Source of the DNA: Lyophyllum atratum
Taxonomy: Eukaryota > Basidiomycota > Agaricomycetes > Agaricales > Lyophyllaceae
NCBI GenBank assembly: GCA_014905825.1
Contig: JACGCN010000002.1
Span: forward strand, 2,480,001-2,544,000
DNA: 64,000 bases
Direction: 5' to 3'
The notes beneath the pieces are model-generated. The model worked only from the letters and a program-made list of their open reading frames with translations. It made no database searches and was not told the origin of the DNA. Made by a program: the position numbers and the translations under genes. Below are positions 12,401 to 22,061 of this stretch, in pieces (the first letter of the stretch is position 1; every line of letters starts with the position of its first letter).

Positions 12401-13538
12401 AGCGAGACTCGAAGACCCCGGTGCCGCAGCTACGAAAATAGAGCCATGAGGATTGAAGGCTTTAGGAGAAGGGAGTGACTCACGAGGTCTGTAAGATGGC
12501 GTCGTCGAGGGAAATACTTGTTCAATAAAATTGGGAACTGCAGACCTAGATGCAGCTGGAGTCGTATATGTTACAGTTTGAGCCTGTTGAGTAGGTCTTT
12601 GCATTGACGTGTTCTGTGATCTTATGGGAGGTGGTGCAGAGGACGCTGTTGGGAGTGGTTGAGGTTGATTTAAATGCAGTGATTGTTGCGTGACTGGCTG
12701 CATTCGCAGTGCTTGTCGCCCTCGAGCGATCGACATCATTTGCTCCCCAGAAGGTGTAGGCATGCGCCCATTTGCTTCCGGGACTCGGGCTGCGGCTTGT
12801 TGCGAAGGCTGGCGCTTCCCCCACACATGAGTCGACACTGGTCGCGTCGTTTGCCCGACTTGCGGTGTCCGTTGGAATTGCTGGGTTGGTCGCTGTGGCT
12901 GCGCATTCGCTTGAAATTGTTGATGATACTGATTTCCTGAAGTCTGTGCCATATAATTCTGACCGCTGTCCGATGATGACCCATACGCCAGCATTTGTGG
13001 TCTGCCGTTGCCGCCATACTGCATCAATAAACGGGCGTTATTACGGTACTGGATGATTAAAGATGCTCACCGCACATTCACATGTTCATAATATCTTTGT
13101 GCGTCTCCACCAGCCGCGAACGGAGCGATCGCAGACTGCCATCCTGGATTGTAACTCGCCAGGGTAGGATTCGGTTGACCTGAAGGCCCAGCGGCCGCCG
13201 ATGGTCTGAGTTCACCGTCAAATAAACATCCCAGAAAAAAGGTACAGATACTTGCCCAGAACCCGAGGCATCCGCCAGAGCCAGGAGTTGCCGCCTAGAA
13301 GTATGTCCCATGAGACACTTGAGACGCTTGGAAACAAGAAAGACGCGTACTCTGCCTCTCTTCCTTCTTCAATCTTCCTAATGAGTTCCTTCTGTTTATC
13401 ATACGCCTCTTTGGCTGCATTGTTCATAGCCTTGAAGCTATCCAGAGTGGCTTGAGCCTGCTCGATACGCTCCTGGTTGTCACGGTACTCGGCGTCACTG
13501 ACGATAGTGAGCTGGACGCCTGGCCTCCCAACTGACAT
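9429..13538 (-). CDS. Protein with three C2H2 zinc fingers and a Gln/Pro-rich N-terminus
   Basis: The start at 13538 gives MSVGRPGVQLTIVSDAEYRD, followed by a coiled-coil-like stretch (about residues 15-65), then a long Gln/Pro/Thr-rich region. A globular-looking block comes next (TWMGRLKTIVDGWQATAPPH, NIKVYKDAKLKVYLVIQHSQ, KYIYLDYSRLLSLM; about 12030-11850), then a Ser/Pro region. Near the end are three fingers with identical C-x4-C-x12-H-x4-H spacing: CKWDSCG..HFAFEH (about 10440-10370), CMWQQCG..HMKNH (about 10285-10215) and CAYKDCQ..HHKAEH (about 10190-10070). The tail is acidic. This suggests a nuclear DNA- or chromatin-binding protein; no family name is claimed. One intron (13206-13255) uses a GC donor. 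A 57-nt intron near 9915-9859 is stop-free and a multiple of three. The junction around 10510-10622 is uncertain, needing either a 20-nt exon with a 36-nt intron or a frame slip. Confidence 0.7.
13206..13255 (-). other. GC-AG intron in the C2H2 gene
   Basis: The exon ends at GG and is followed by GCAAGT, the usual GC-donor consensus. The acceptor is CAG at 13206-13208. Using GC joins ADASGSG to PSAAAGPSGQPN in frame. The nearby GT (three bases in) does not. Confidence 0.65.
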
Positions 13539-13692
13539 AGGCGATTAAGACAACGAGAAAGAAGAAGCGCAGGGAGGTTAGTACAGAGTGAACCGTGACC
13601 TAGTCCCTTTTAATCGATAGCTTCAAGCTTGTTGACCCAGGCTTTGTAATGTCAAGGTACTCAATGGCGATCACGTGAGAATATGACCAGAC
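13539..13692. promoter_or_regulatory. Short divergent promoter, C2H2 gene / NDUFAF5
   Basis: Only about 154 bp lie between the two start codons. A CACGTG motif sits at 13672-13677, directly upstream of the NDUFAF5 ATG. Confidence 0.5.
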
Positions 13693-15173
13693 ATGTTCCT
13701 TGCTCGCGCCGCTCACTCCCATGCTCGACGCCTGACCCAGTGTCGCAGTTTCGCGGCAGTTTCATCTTCAGGTCCATCCCCGAGGACGGGGACCGTTGGC
13801 CCATATCAAGTCTTTGATCGCAATGTGAAAAGAATCCAGAAAGACCAGGCGGCGGCGCGCGACGGAGGTGCGCGGAGCACCACTGTCGATTATGTTCGTG
13901 ATGAGGTCGCCGACCGAATGATGGAAAGGTTTCTTGTGCGTCGCAGCTTTCTGACCCAGTGTTTAATGCTTGAACTTATTTTTTTTGCGTTTATCATAGG
14001 ATATAAAGCGCAAATTCAACTGCATCCTGGACTTGGGCTCCGGCCCAGGTCACTTTTCTAAACTCTTAGAGCTAGACAAGACAAAGAAATCAATCATGAT
14101 AGATGCTTCAGGTAATTTTGATCTAAAACAAACCATCATGCTACTTCATCTCTTTATACAGAGAAGACCCTGAATAGAGATCCTGACTCTGAGTTTGAGG
14201 GTGAATACCTTCCGCTCCGATATCAATGACTGGTTCTAATCATTAACAGTTGAGGTGAAGAGAATACATGGAGAGGAGGAGAACCTTCTGCAAATCGTCG
14301 AGCCAAACTCCCAAGAGGCGATCGTATCTTGCCTGAGTCTTCATTGGGTCAATGACCTTCCCGGTGGGTAATCTATGTACCTCCTTATTTCCGTTAACTG
14401 AAAACACAACCTCGAAGGGGTGTTGATACAAATCAAGGAAGCGTTGCAGCCTGATGGTCTTTTTCTTGGAGCGATGTTCGGTGGAGATACTCTCTTCGAA
14501 CTAAGGTAACACAACTCCATCTCATGACATCAGCCTCTCAACTTGGTTCAGGACATCCCTTCAGCTCGCAGAGGTGGAACGCGAAGGGGGTATTTCGCCT
14601 CATATTTCGCCCATGACTGGTTAGGCCCATTTCTCCTTTGCCAGCATAGTCATATCTAAATTACGGCAGACACCAGGGATGTCTCGAATCTCTTGGGTCG
14701 TGCCGGCTTCACAGTTACTGACCGTCGACATTGACGAAGTAAAAGTTGCCTATCCGAGTATGTGGGAACTCCTTGAAGACTTGTCCGACATGGGAGAAGC
14801 AAATGCTATCATCGGCCGGTTCGTCTTCTTATTGGTGATATCTTCCACATGCTAATTCTGTCCCTCTAAGGCGGCATCTCATACATAGAGATACTTTAGC
14901 GGCTGCCTCTGCAATATACAAAGGTTTCGTCATTGCAGTTCCAGATGGATCCTGCGCTAATCTGGATCTTCATTCAGAGATGCACGGTAATGAAGACGGT
15001 AGTGTTCCTGCCACATTTCAGGTGGTTTATATGGTAAATAATGTTGTATGTTTCGGCTTTTTATCAACCGCTGACATTATCATACCTTTTAGATTGGGTG
15101 GAAACCCGCTCCATCCCAACCAAAACCGTTGGATAGAGGAACGGGCAAAGTGAACTTGAAAGAGATCCTGTAA
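13693..15173 (+). CDS. NDUFAF5: NDUFAF5-like mitochondrial complex I assembly factor
   Basis: SAM-fold protein that hydroxylates an arginine of NDUFS7 during complex I assembly in the mitochondrial matrix (known for the family). The N-terminus [20 protein letters not shown] is rich in Arg and lacks acids, as expected of a targeting peptide. The SAM-binding motif I is [16 protein letters not shown] (about 14010-14060). Then follow [15 protein letters not shown] (about 14320-14360), [15 protein letters not shown] (about 14465-14505), [19 protein letters not shown] (about 14720-14780) and the diagnostic C-terminus [20 protein letters not shown]. There are about eight introns of 50-60 nt. One extra base is needed near 14711 to join GRAGFT to LLTVDIDEV. 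The gene lies convergent to TRM10. Confidence 0.9.
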
Positions 15174-15871
15174 TTTATGGGGCTGCCCTGGTTAGTCACT
15201 CTATCCTTACGACTCGTCCAGGATATTCCATTGTCGTTTTCCATCCAATCAATCTGGCGATTTCCCTGTTGTTCCACTCCCTTGGCCTGGAATAAAGTTT
15301 AAAATTGGCGGCGTTGAAATGTGATCGTCGATTGTGCCGTAAAAGGTTCCCCAGCACGAAACAAAGGCCAGCAAAGGCCTCATGTTTGTGATGCATCCCC
15401 TGTGCCGGCGGCAATTGTCCGGCTAATCTTCAGCTGACTGGGTAGCCGCCGGACTTCGTGCCACCAGCACCTGCGGCCAGATCGCCTGACTTCTTCCTAG
15501 TCCCAATAAGGTGTAAATGATACCATAATCGGCAATTTGCAACACTGTACGACTTCAAAATACACCAGGGGGCATTCTCTATAGATTCTCATCCGTAAAA
15601 TCGGCATCCATTCGCGAGACCGAAGCTCAGCCTCTACATGAATTTCGTGGAGATTACCGGGGACGCGGTGGTATTGCGGAGGTAGATATATCACACGGCG
15701 CCCCGGCGCCAGGATGGAGGCTGTAGGAGATGATATATGTACTGCTGAAAGACGGAGCCTTAATTCAGCGGCTGGATGAATGACATGCAGGACCCCTTGC
15801 ATCACAGGGCTTGGTTCAATCGGTGCATCGTGTTACCTTGTTACCCAAGCACAGGGACCGACCTCGCTGGA
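15174..15871. other. Convergent intergenic region
   Basis: About 700 bp between the stop codons of NDUFAF5 and TRM10. It contains a 102-codon open frame on the minus strand (15497-15805), but that frame shows no recognisable motif and no intron structure. I see nothing else. Confidence 0.4.
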
Positions 15872-17082
15872 TCATCGATCGCCATCGACGTCCTGTTCCT
15901 TCCCTTCTACAGCAGTCGTGGAAGAATCCTTCTGGCCGACAATCTCTTGTTTTTCCCCCTCTTCTTCTGGATCCTCTACTTGACTGCTTTTTCCTGCGTC
16001 CGATCCGCCTTTACCACCGGCCTGGAACTTCCGTTTGGGAATAACGGAGTACAGAGCCTCCTCCCAGTCCTTGGTCTCGACCCACTTCAGCAGGATCTCA
16101 AACACCTGGTTCACAGTCAGAACCTTGCGTGTAGGGAGTGACGCGAGGTATCGTCCGATAGGAAGCCGCGCAGTTCGAATACCAGATTCCTTTGCTTTGT
16201 TAAGACAGAGGTTCTAGGAAGATGATAGTAAGCGACGAGGAAATTAACATCACGGACAGATAGAAGCCTACCTTGTACCGGTTGTGATCGCATATCCCCC
16301 AATAATGTAGGTTTCCTCGGGCTTGAGCTCGGCGAGCTCCTCCTCAGAGTCCGCCGTCAGGTATACAACGCTCTGTTGTACATCTTTTAGGGATGAAACG
16401 CCTTCACCGGTAGGAAGACAAGACTGGAAGCGTCTGAAGGTCCTAGTTGGGTCGTGCTCTCATCGTTCTCGCTGTCTTTCAAGGCGAAAGGGCATCCTGG
16501 CTCTGCCATAGTCGTTCATACCCTTCAGGCCACCACTCGGTGTTGACCCATCTTTTATATCCTGCGTCGTTCATGCCTTCGAGTCGAGTAAATGTTCGGC
16601 CGCTGAGCGAGGTGTATAGAAGCGAAAATGGATACGCCGCATTGCGGTTTGCACTATAGGTGTACGCCAGTTGGGAGCACAAAGATACAACTTCCTAGAT
16701 CCAAGGCGTATAACGAACAAGGGACCGACGGAAATCGAGCGTAGCCCACCTTCTCATTCATCATATCGTCGAAACCGAGATCCACGACGACTTTGCCGCC
16801 AAAGTGGATCCGAGGTCGCTTCTTCTGTCTCTTCTTCTCCTCGTCCTCGTCTAACTCCCCTGCGGCGCGTTTCGCTGCGGACGCTCGCTTCTTCTCCTTC
16901 TTTGACTCCTTCTCCTTGGCCCGACGTTCAAGCTTATACGCGGCATACCGTTCTGCCTTGGCGGCTTTCTTGATCGCGTTCTTGGAAAGTGGCTGGGGCG
17001 ATTCCGGCGCTGCCACTACACTTGGACCAGACTCGGTTACGGGGTCCACGGGACGCTGTGTATCGTCCATCATCAGCTGCAC
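15872..17082 (-). CDS. TRM10: TRM10 tRNA (guanine-N1)-methyltransferase
   Basis: SPOUT-fold enzyme that methylates N1 of guanine 9 in tRNA using SAM. The protein starts MQLMMDDTQRPVDP (an ATG at 17073 is equally possible). A Lys/Arg-rich coiled stretch follows (about 16990-16820). The catalytic domain shows VVVDLGFDDMMNEK, SLCSQLAYTYSANRNA after an intron, VVYLTADSEEELAELKPEE (about 16370-16310), CDHNRYK, NLCLNKAKESGIRTARLPIG and RKVLTVNQVFEILLKWVE. The tail is acidic and Lys-rich and ends at 15872. The frame is disturbed around 16490-16400 and by one base near 16296 (GGICDHN). The gene is divergent from APT1, with about 210 bp between starts. Confidence 0.9.
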
Positions 17083-17289
17083 ACCAATACCGCGTGAGGG
17101 TCAGCGAGCAGGACAGGACAGGGAACGGCGAGCGCAAAAACAGAGAATAGCCGGTAGATGCCGATTCACCTGAGATCGATTATTTCGGGTCGAGCTTTGG
17201 CGCTGACTTTGGGTGCAATCCTTGCTCTGCTCTATCCCTTTTTGTGGCAACTGCCTGCCTCTTATCTCCCCCATCTCACCTCGAATACC

Positions 17290-18324
17290 ATGGCAGCAAC
17301 TGCACCCCTCAAGTTCCTTACCGTCAACCCAATTAGCAAGCACACAGCGACCGTGATCTTCGTTCATGTAAGCTTGCCAAAACTTGGTGCCGGCACGATC
17401 TGCTCAATCTTCTCTGGTTTTCCCCATCTTTTTATATATTCAGGGTCTTGGTGACACAGGACATGGCTGGAAGCCTGTCGCAGACATGTTTCGAGATGAT
17501 ACTGCCCTTAAGCACGTAAAGTGGATACTACCTCACTCGTGAGTCTTCGCCACCTCCGCCCATGTACAAGTACCATCGTGATACGCGAGTATTTCGATAT
17601 ACGGCGTCATTTTCTCTGTTTTGCATCACTGAGCGTCTGACTATACAGGCCCACCCGGAGCGTCAAGGCCAATATGGGTATGGAGATGCCTTCATGGTGC
17701 GTATCGGTCTTAAGCCTTTGCGAGTTCACTAACGATATCCTTGGTTCTATGCTTTTGTAGGTTCGACATTTATTCCTTTGGATTCGACACCGATGAAGAC
17801 GAGATGGGCATGCTCGAGTCAGCAAGGCAGATCAACCAATTAATTTCTACCGAAGTTGAATCCGGTACAGACCCCAGCCGCATCGTGTTGGGTGGTTTTA
17901 GCCAAGGCGCAGCAATGTCTCTTCTGACTGGATTGACGGGCGAGAGAAAGCTGGCTGGTATCGCAGTGTTAAGTGGCTGGTTACCAATACGGGCTAAATT
18001 TAAAGCTGTTCGTACCTACCTTCTCGTGCCATTCCTCGCACATTAACAGTGTCTATGCAGATGGCGTCCCCACACGCTTCGAAGATTCCGGTATTCTGGG
18101 GCCATGGCTCAATTGATCCCCTTATCAAATTCCAGTTCTGCAAGGACTCATCCGAGTTCCTGACGAAAGAATTGGGAATTCCGCTATTAACTACTCCAGG
18201 CGAAGTCAAGGGCCTGTCATATAACATCTATGAGGGTATGGGTCACACGACGTGTCAGCAGGAGCTGGACGACCTGAAGGCATGGATTAAGAAGGCATTG
18301 CCCAAAAAGGCGTCTTCTTCGTGA
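17290..18324 (+). CDS. APT1: Acyl-protein thioesterase 1 (lysophospholipase family)
   Basis: Serine hydrolase that removes palmitate from S-acylated proteins. Five exons (17290-17367, 17444-17538, 17649-17696, 17761-18007, 18061-18324) join exactly in frame to 243 residues, the usual family length. The triad is visible: nucleophile in LGGFSQGAAMSL (about 17890-17920), Asp in WGHGSIDPLIKF (about 18098-18135) and His in EGMGHTTCQQEL (about 18233-18265). The conserved oxyanion loop FVHGLGDTGHGW spans the first intron. The start MAATAPLKFLTVNP was chosen from family length. An in-frame ATG at 17158 would add 44 residues with a hydrophobic segment (ALALTLGAILALLYPFLW), that is, a possible membrane-anchored form. 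Confidence 0.93.
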
Positions 18325-18953
18325 TTGCAGCCATAGTGGGACTCTCTTTCATTTTTCTGTCCATGTTTTTGATCTCCTAGGCTATCCAAGGTACCTACCC
18401 TCTCATCTGTCATCCTTCATCGTGTTCATACTTAGTAGTTAGATCCCATCACCTCGTGCGGTCTTGAAGGTCTCCAGCATAAAACCCCTGTATGATGTAA
18501 CAACTCCCAACAATTGAATCCTCCTCCTCCATGCACGTGCCCGCTATATATGAACAGCAACAGTTATTCAAGGCTGTAAGGTGTATTGCTCAAGGTGGTA
18601 TATGCCCTATATCTGAACGACTTTAAATTCGTCGAAAACGTCAGGTTGTATCATAGCTAAATATAGGTATGGGATCGACAATGCCACAATGACTATTGAG
18701 GCAGGTGTTATCGCCCTGATCCTTCCTAATTTTCTTGGAGAGGGATCGTGAATCGCCACATCAAGACCAGTAGGTTTCCCTCTCAACAGACAAAGTGATT
18801 TTGAGGGGTTGCGGAATCATCCAAAATGAGATAATGAACGAATTCACCAGCTCCGCATCATTGCGCCGTGTGACTTGAGTAATGATCGTGATAGTGTGAC
18901 CCCCGTCATACTGATAACCTTCACGACCCTACTACCACGTTTGCTACTCCATT
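18325..18953. other. Intergenic region between two plus-strand genes
   Basis: 3'-flank of APT1 and promoter of the small membrane protein. CACGTG occurs at 18534-18539. Nothing further was recognised. Confidence 0.4.
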
Positions 18954-19301
18954 ATGTTTGAAACTAGTCCTCCTCCCTATACTGAAGCTGAATCTACAAG
19001 GAGAACACAACCTCCATCGCAGTTACCTACACCAGTCACAGCGCCTGGTCGTTCAGGACCAGCAGGGGAGCCCATGCAATACCCCCAGAACCACGATCGG
19101 TTCGGACCCACTCCACTCAGTCCACAACTACTTACCCCATACGCCTACTACGACCCGTGGTCTCCCCACTCCATGACGCTGGCTGATGCGCGTGCACGAC
19201 GGAGGTTCATTGGGGCTTTCCTATGGGGTGTGGCCATATGGTGTATAATGGGATTGCTGTTCGGTGAAGAAGTTGTCAATCATGCTAAACGGAGATGGTG
19301 A
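18954..19301 (+). CDS. Small proline-rich protein with C-terminal membrane segment
   Basis: Intronless 115-codon frame starting MFETSPPPYTEAES. It opens with a PPxY motif of the sort bound by WW domains of Rsp5/Nedd4 ligases (family knowledge). A Pro/Thr/Tyr-rich cytosolic-looking region follows, then one hydrophobic segment near the end (FIGAFLWGVAIWCIMGLLFG, about residues 85-104) and a short basic tail. This layout fits a tail-anchored or single-pass adaptor, but I do not recognise the family. It could also be a lineage-restricted protein. The next feature downstream is the convergent TFIIB gene. Confidence 0.55.
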   Translation: MFETSPPPYTEAESTRRTQPPSQLPTPVTAPGRSGPAGEPMQYPQNHDRFGPTPLSPQLLTPYAYYDPWSPHSMTLADARARRRFIGAFLWGVAIWCIMGLLFGEEVVNHAKRRW

Positions 19302-20083
19302 TGAGGTATGCAGAGCCTGGGGTCTCAGCGTACAACAGCATGCGGATATGGGAGACATGGGCATCCTCCCCAGGACGATTGACAAGACGGACAGATGGAC
19401 GTGTGTAGCGATATCTGTATTCTCATCTAGCGCAGCTCTTGGAAGTATAATGAACATTTTTATGTGAGTTTCTCTGACGTCATAGACTTTTGGTTTACAT
19501 ATCTCTGACCTCTGGTCATGTTAATGTCCAGAATTTTACTGTGTAAGTGTCCTACAACGATATCAGCATCGTATATGATGTATGCTGTATGATAACTCGT
19601 TTGAGCACCATGGTCAGAGGATGATACATAGTCGCTAATGCTAGACTCGCCCCGGTCACACCCCTATTTCATTCCATATTGCATACTGACCTATAAGGCA
19701 GCGATGAATGGCTTAAGCGTCCTCAAGCATTTCAGCTCCGTGGTATTATATCCGATATTCAATCCGCCGGATTATCAGAGGATATGTGCTCAAAGGATAA
19801 CTCGTGGAGAGCTGAGCTGCGAAGGAGCTATGGTGCAGGGTGGATTACTATAAAAGGCAAGCTTTCTTCCGAATCCAGGTCGAGAACTGAATTGCTTCCA
19901 TGATCATGATCATGAACAAACGAAGTCGCCTTTGCGTGCGTGGTTAGCCACAACAGTCATCGTCGAGCAACGAAGTTGTGATCTAGGCGAGCATTATTCG
20001 TGGGCAGTAAACATGGTCAACCATACAAATGCGATTGAACATTAAACGATTAGACAAAGTACAAAGTACATAGAATATCCCAA
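19302..20083. other. Convergent intergenic region
   Basis: About 780 bp between the small membrane protein and TFIIB. AT-rich, with short open frames only. I see no element here. Confidence 0.4.
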
Positions 20084-21216
20084 TTACCTCGTAGAGTCAT
20101 AAGGAAGGCGGTCTAGGTTGGCCTTACCCTCGTCAATCCATGACTGCTTCACCAACTTCTCTTTCTCCGCGTAATACAAACGATATACCAGCCTGATAGT
20201 TCCTTCACTAACCCCCGCCACTGAACTGATATCCCTCAACGATTTGACCTTGCCCAACAAGTGACACGTGAAGTATATCGCGCCTCCAGCAATCGATACT
20301 GGACTCCTTCCGTCTGCAATTCCATGCTGCCTGGCAGCAATGATGATGTCAGATGTAAAGGATTGGACGCTGGGATGGAGGTCGAGATGATTGCAATAGC
20401 GAACAAGGAGGTTCTCGGGACCGGTCGAGGGTGAGAGGGACGTGTCCGTTTGCGCAGAGGCACCGGGCGTGAGGTTGAATGCCTGCTCGAGTGCTTTGTA
20501 GCACTGTCCCAGTACTTTTTTCGACACATGGGTGAGGTTGCAGATCTCGCGGAACGTCCGCGGAACATGCGCTTGTCGGCAGGCGATAAATATGCATGCT
20601 GCGATGACGGCATCGAGTGGTTTCCCTCGAAGGAGCTTTTCCTCGTCAGAACGCTTATATAGCTGCTTCGCAATGTCGCTGATGGTCTTCGGGAGTGAGA
20701 ACTGGTCACACCAACCGGAAATGTCGCGAAAGGCGGTGAGGAGGTTCCGCTCCGCCCGGGAGTTCTGGGAGCGAGATGCGGCTCGTTGGAGCTCACGGGA
20801 TATGCCTGATCCACCGTCACGAAAGCTGATGACGGTGTCCAGTTGCTCCATTCCTTCCATCAACGGGTCTGACGCTGCACCGACACGAGAAGGGTCGTCA
20901 CCCTCATCATTGGCGAACGTCTAAAAAGTGGTTCCGTGATTGGAGAAATGCACAAAAGAAAAAAGAAAAGAGTAGTGAGGAGATCCAAAAGGAGACTTAC
21001 ACGCCATTCACTCCTCGTGTCCACTATACGGTCACCCAAGACCAGGCCACAATTCCCGCAAACGAGGTCCCCACTACCAAATTCTTCGACAATGTTCGGG
21101 TTCGGGTCTCTGCATTCTGGGCAGATTAAGCGAACAGCGAGGTCTGGCGCAAACGTCGGCGGCTGGACGACCGGCGTCTGTGGTGCCGCGAGAGGAAAAG
21201 GCTGAGCATACGCCAT
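20084..21216 (-). CDS. SUA7: Transcription initiation factor TFIIB
   Basis: General RNA polymerase II initiation factor that bridges TBP-bound promoters and the polymerase. Two exons (21216-21001 and 20920-20084) give 350 residues, a normal length. The N-terminal zinc ribbon is [21 protein letters not shown] (about 21125-21030). The B-reader/linker begins with [19 protein letters not shown] across the single intron. The two cyclin repeats contain [17 protein letters not shown] (about 20630-20570) and [20 protein letters not shown] (about 20310-20250). The frame is intact throughout. Confidence 0.95.
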
Positions 21217-22061
21217 GACTTAAAGAAGGGTAGTGGGAGAGCACTCGTGCGGGAGTCTAGCGAGAGGTTGAATAGAAGTGGCTTTCTTCGAGCTCGGGCT
21301 GCTTAGTCTTCGATGAGGCTTATAGAACAACGAACTTCTGTAAAATCTCTGTGCAGTTGCCGGACTAGATTAGTGTATTCTCAGAGACCTACCGCTGGTA
21401 AAGCAGCCGCAGTAACCCTGTGTTCCACGAGGGTTATGGAGTGGATTGAGTCTCTACAACGACCGAGGTTGTGGTGGTTGGGGACAAGTTAGGCTCGGTC
21501 AGCCGGTGGCCGCGGGTCAATGAAATCTGACTGGGCTGACAAATCTAACAAAGGATTTGAAATTCAAATACACAGGACCATATACAGTAATCATGGCGCC
21601 CTCCCCTCCCTACCACTGGCGACCTCAGGTTGGCACCGACCCAAATGACAACGACCTTACATTTCTTGGACACTGTAATATATTTGGTATTTCTGCGTCT
21701 TCTAATCGTCAATCAGAGCCCCCGCTTACGGTCCGATCAGTATCATAACTCATTAGAACTCATTATACTTTCTGCAGAAACATTACGATATAATAACCTG
21801 TCGACCTGTCGAATCAGGAGTCGAAGAACCCTTCCTCATCCAGTCCCTGAGATTATATCTTGTATCTGAAGTGAAGCACATGATGAAGTTGTGTAGTCGG
21901 GTGATCTTCTCACCTGCTCACAATCACACTCGATGTCATGCCCGGCGCGCAGATATCTATGCTGCAAATTACCGTACCGTAAACTCGTCACACGCTGAGT
22001 CCTACTTATCTAAGTCTTGTTTCTAACTTGCCTAAACATAGTGCTCCACTTATCTCCCACC
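21217..22061. promoter_or_regulatory. Divergent promoter region TFIIB / monooxygenase
   Basis: About 845 bp between divergent starts. A pyrimidine-rich leader ending TCTCCCACC precedes the ATG at 22062. No repeat or open frame of interest was seen. Confidence 0.4.

Noticed and set aside
15497..15805. 102-codon minus-strand frame between NDUFAF5 and TRM10
   Set aside because: No recognisable domain, biased codons or splice context. Position between two convergent stop codons suggests chance.
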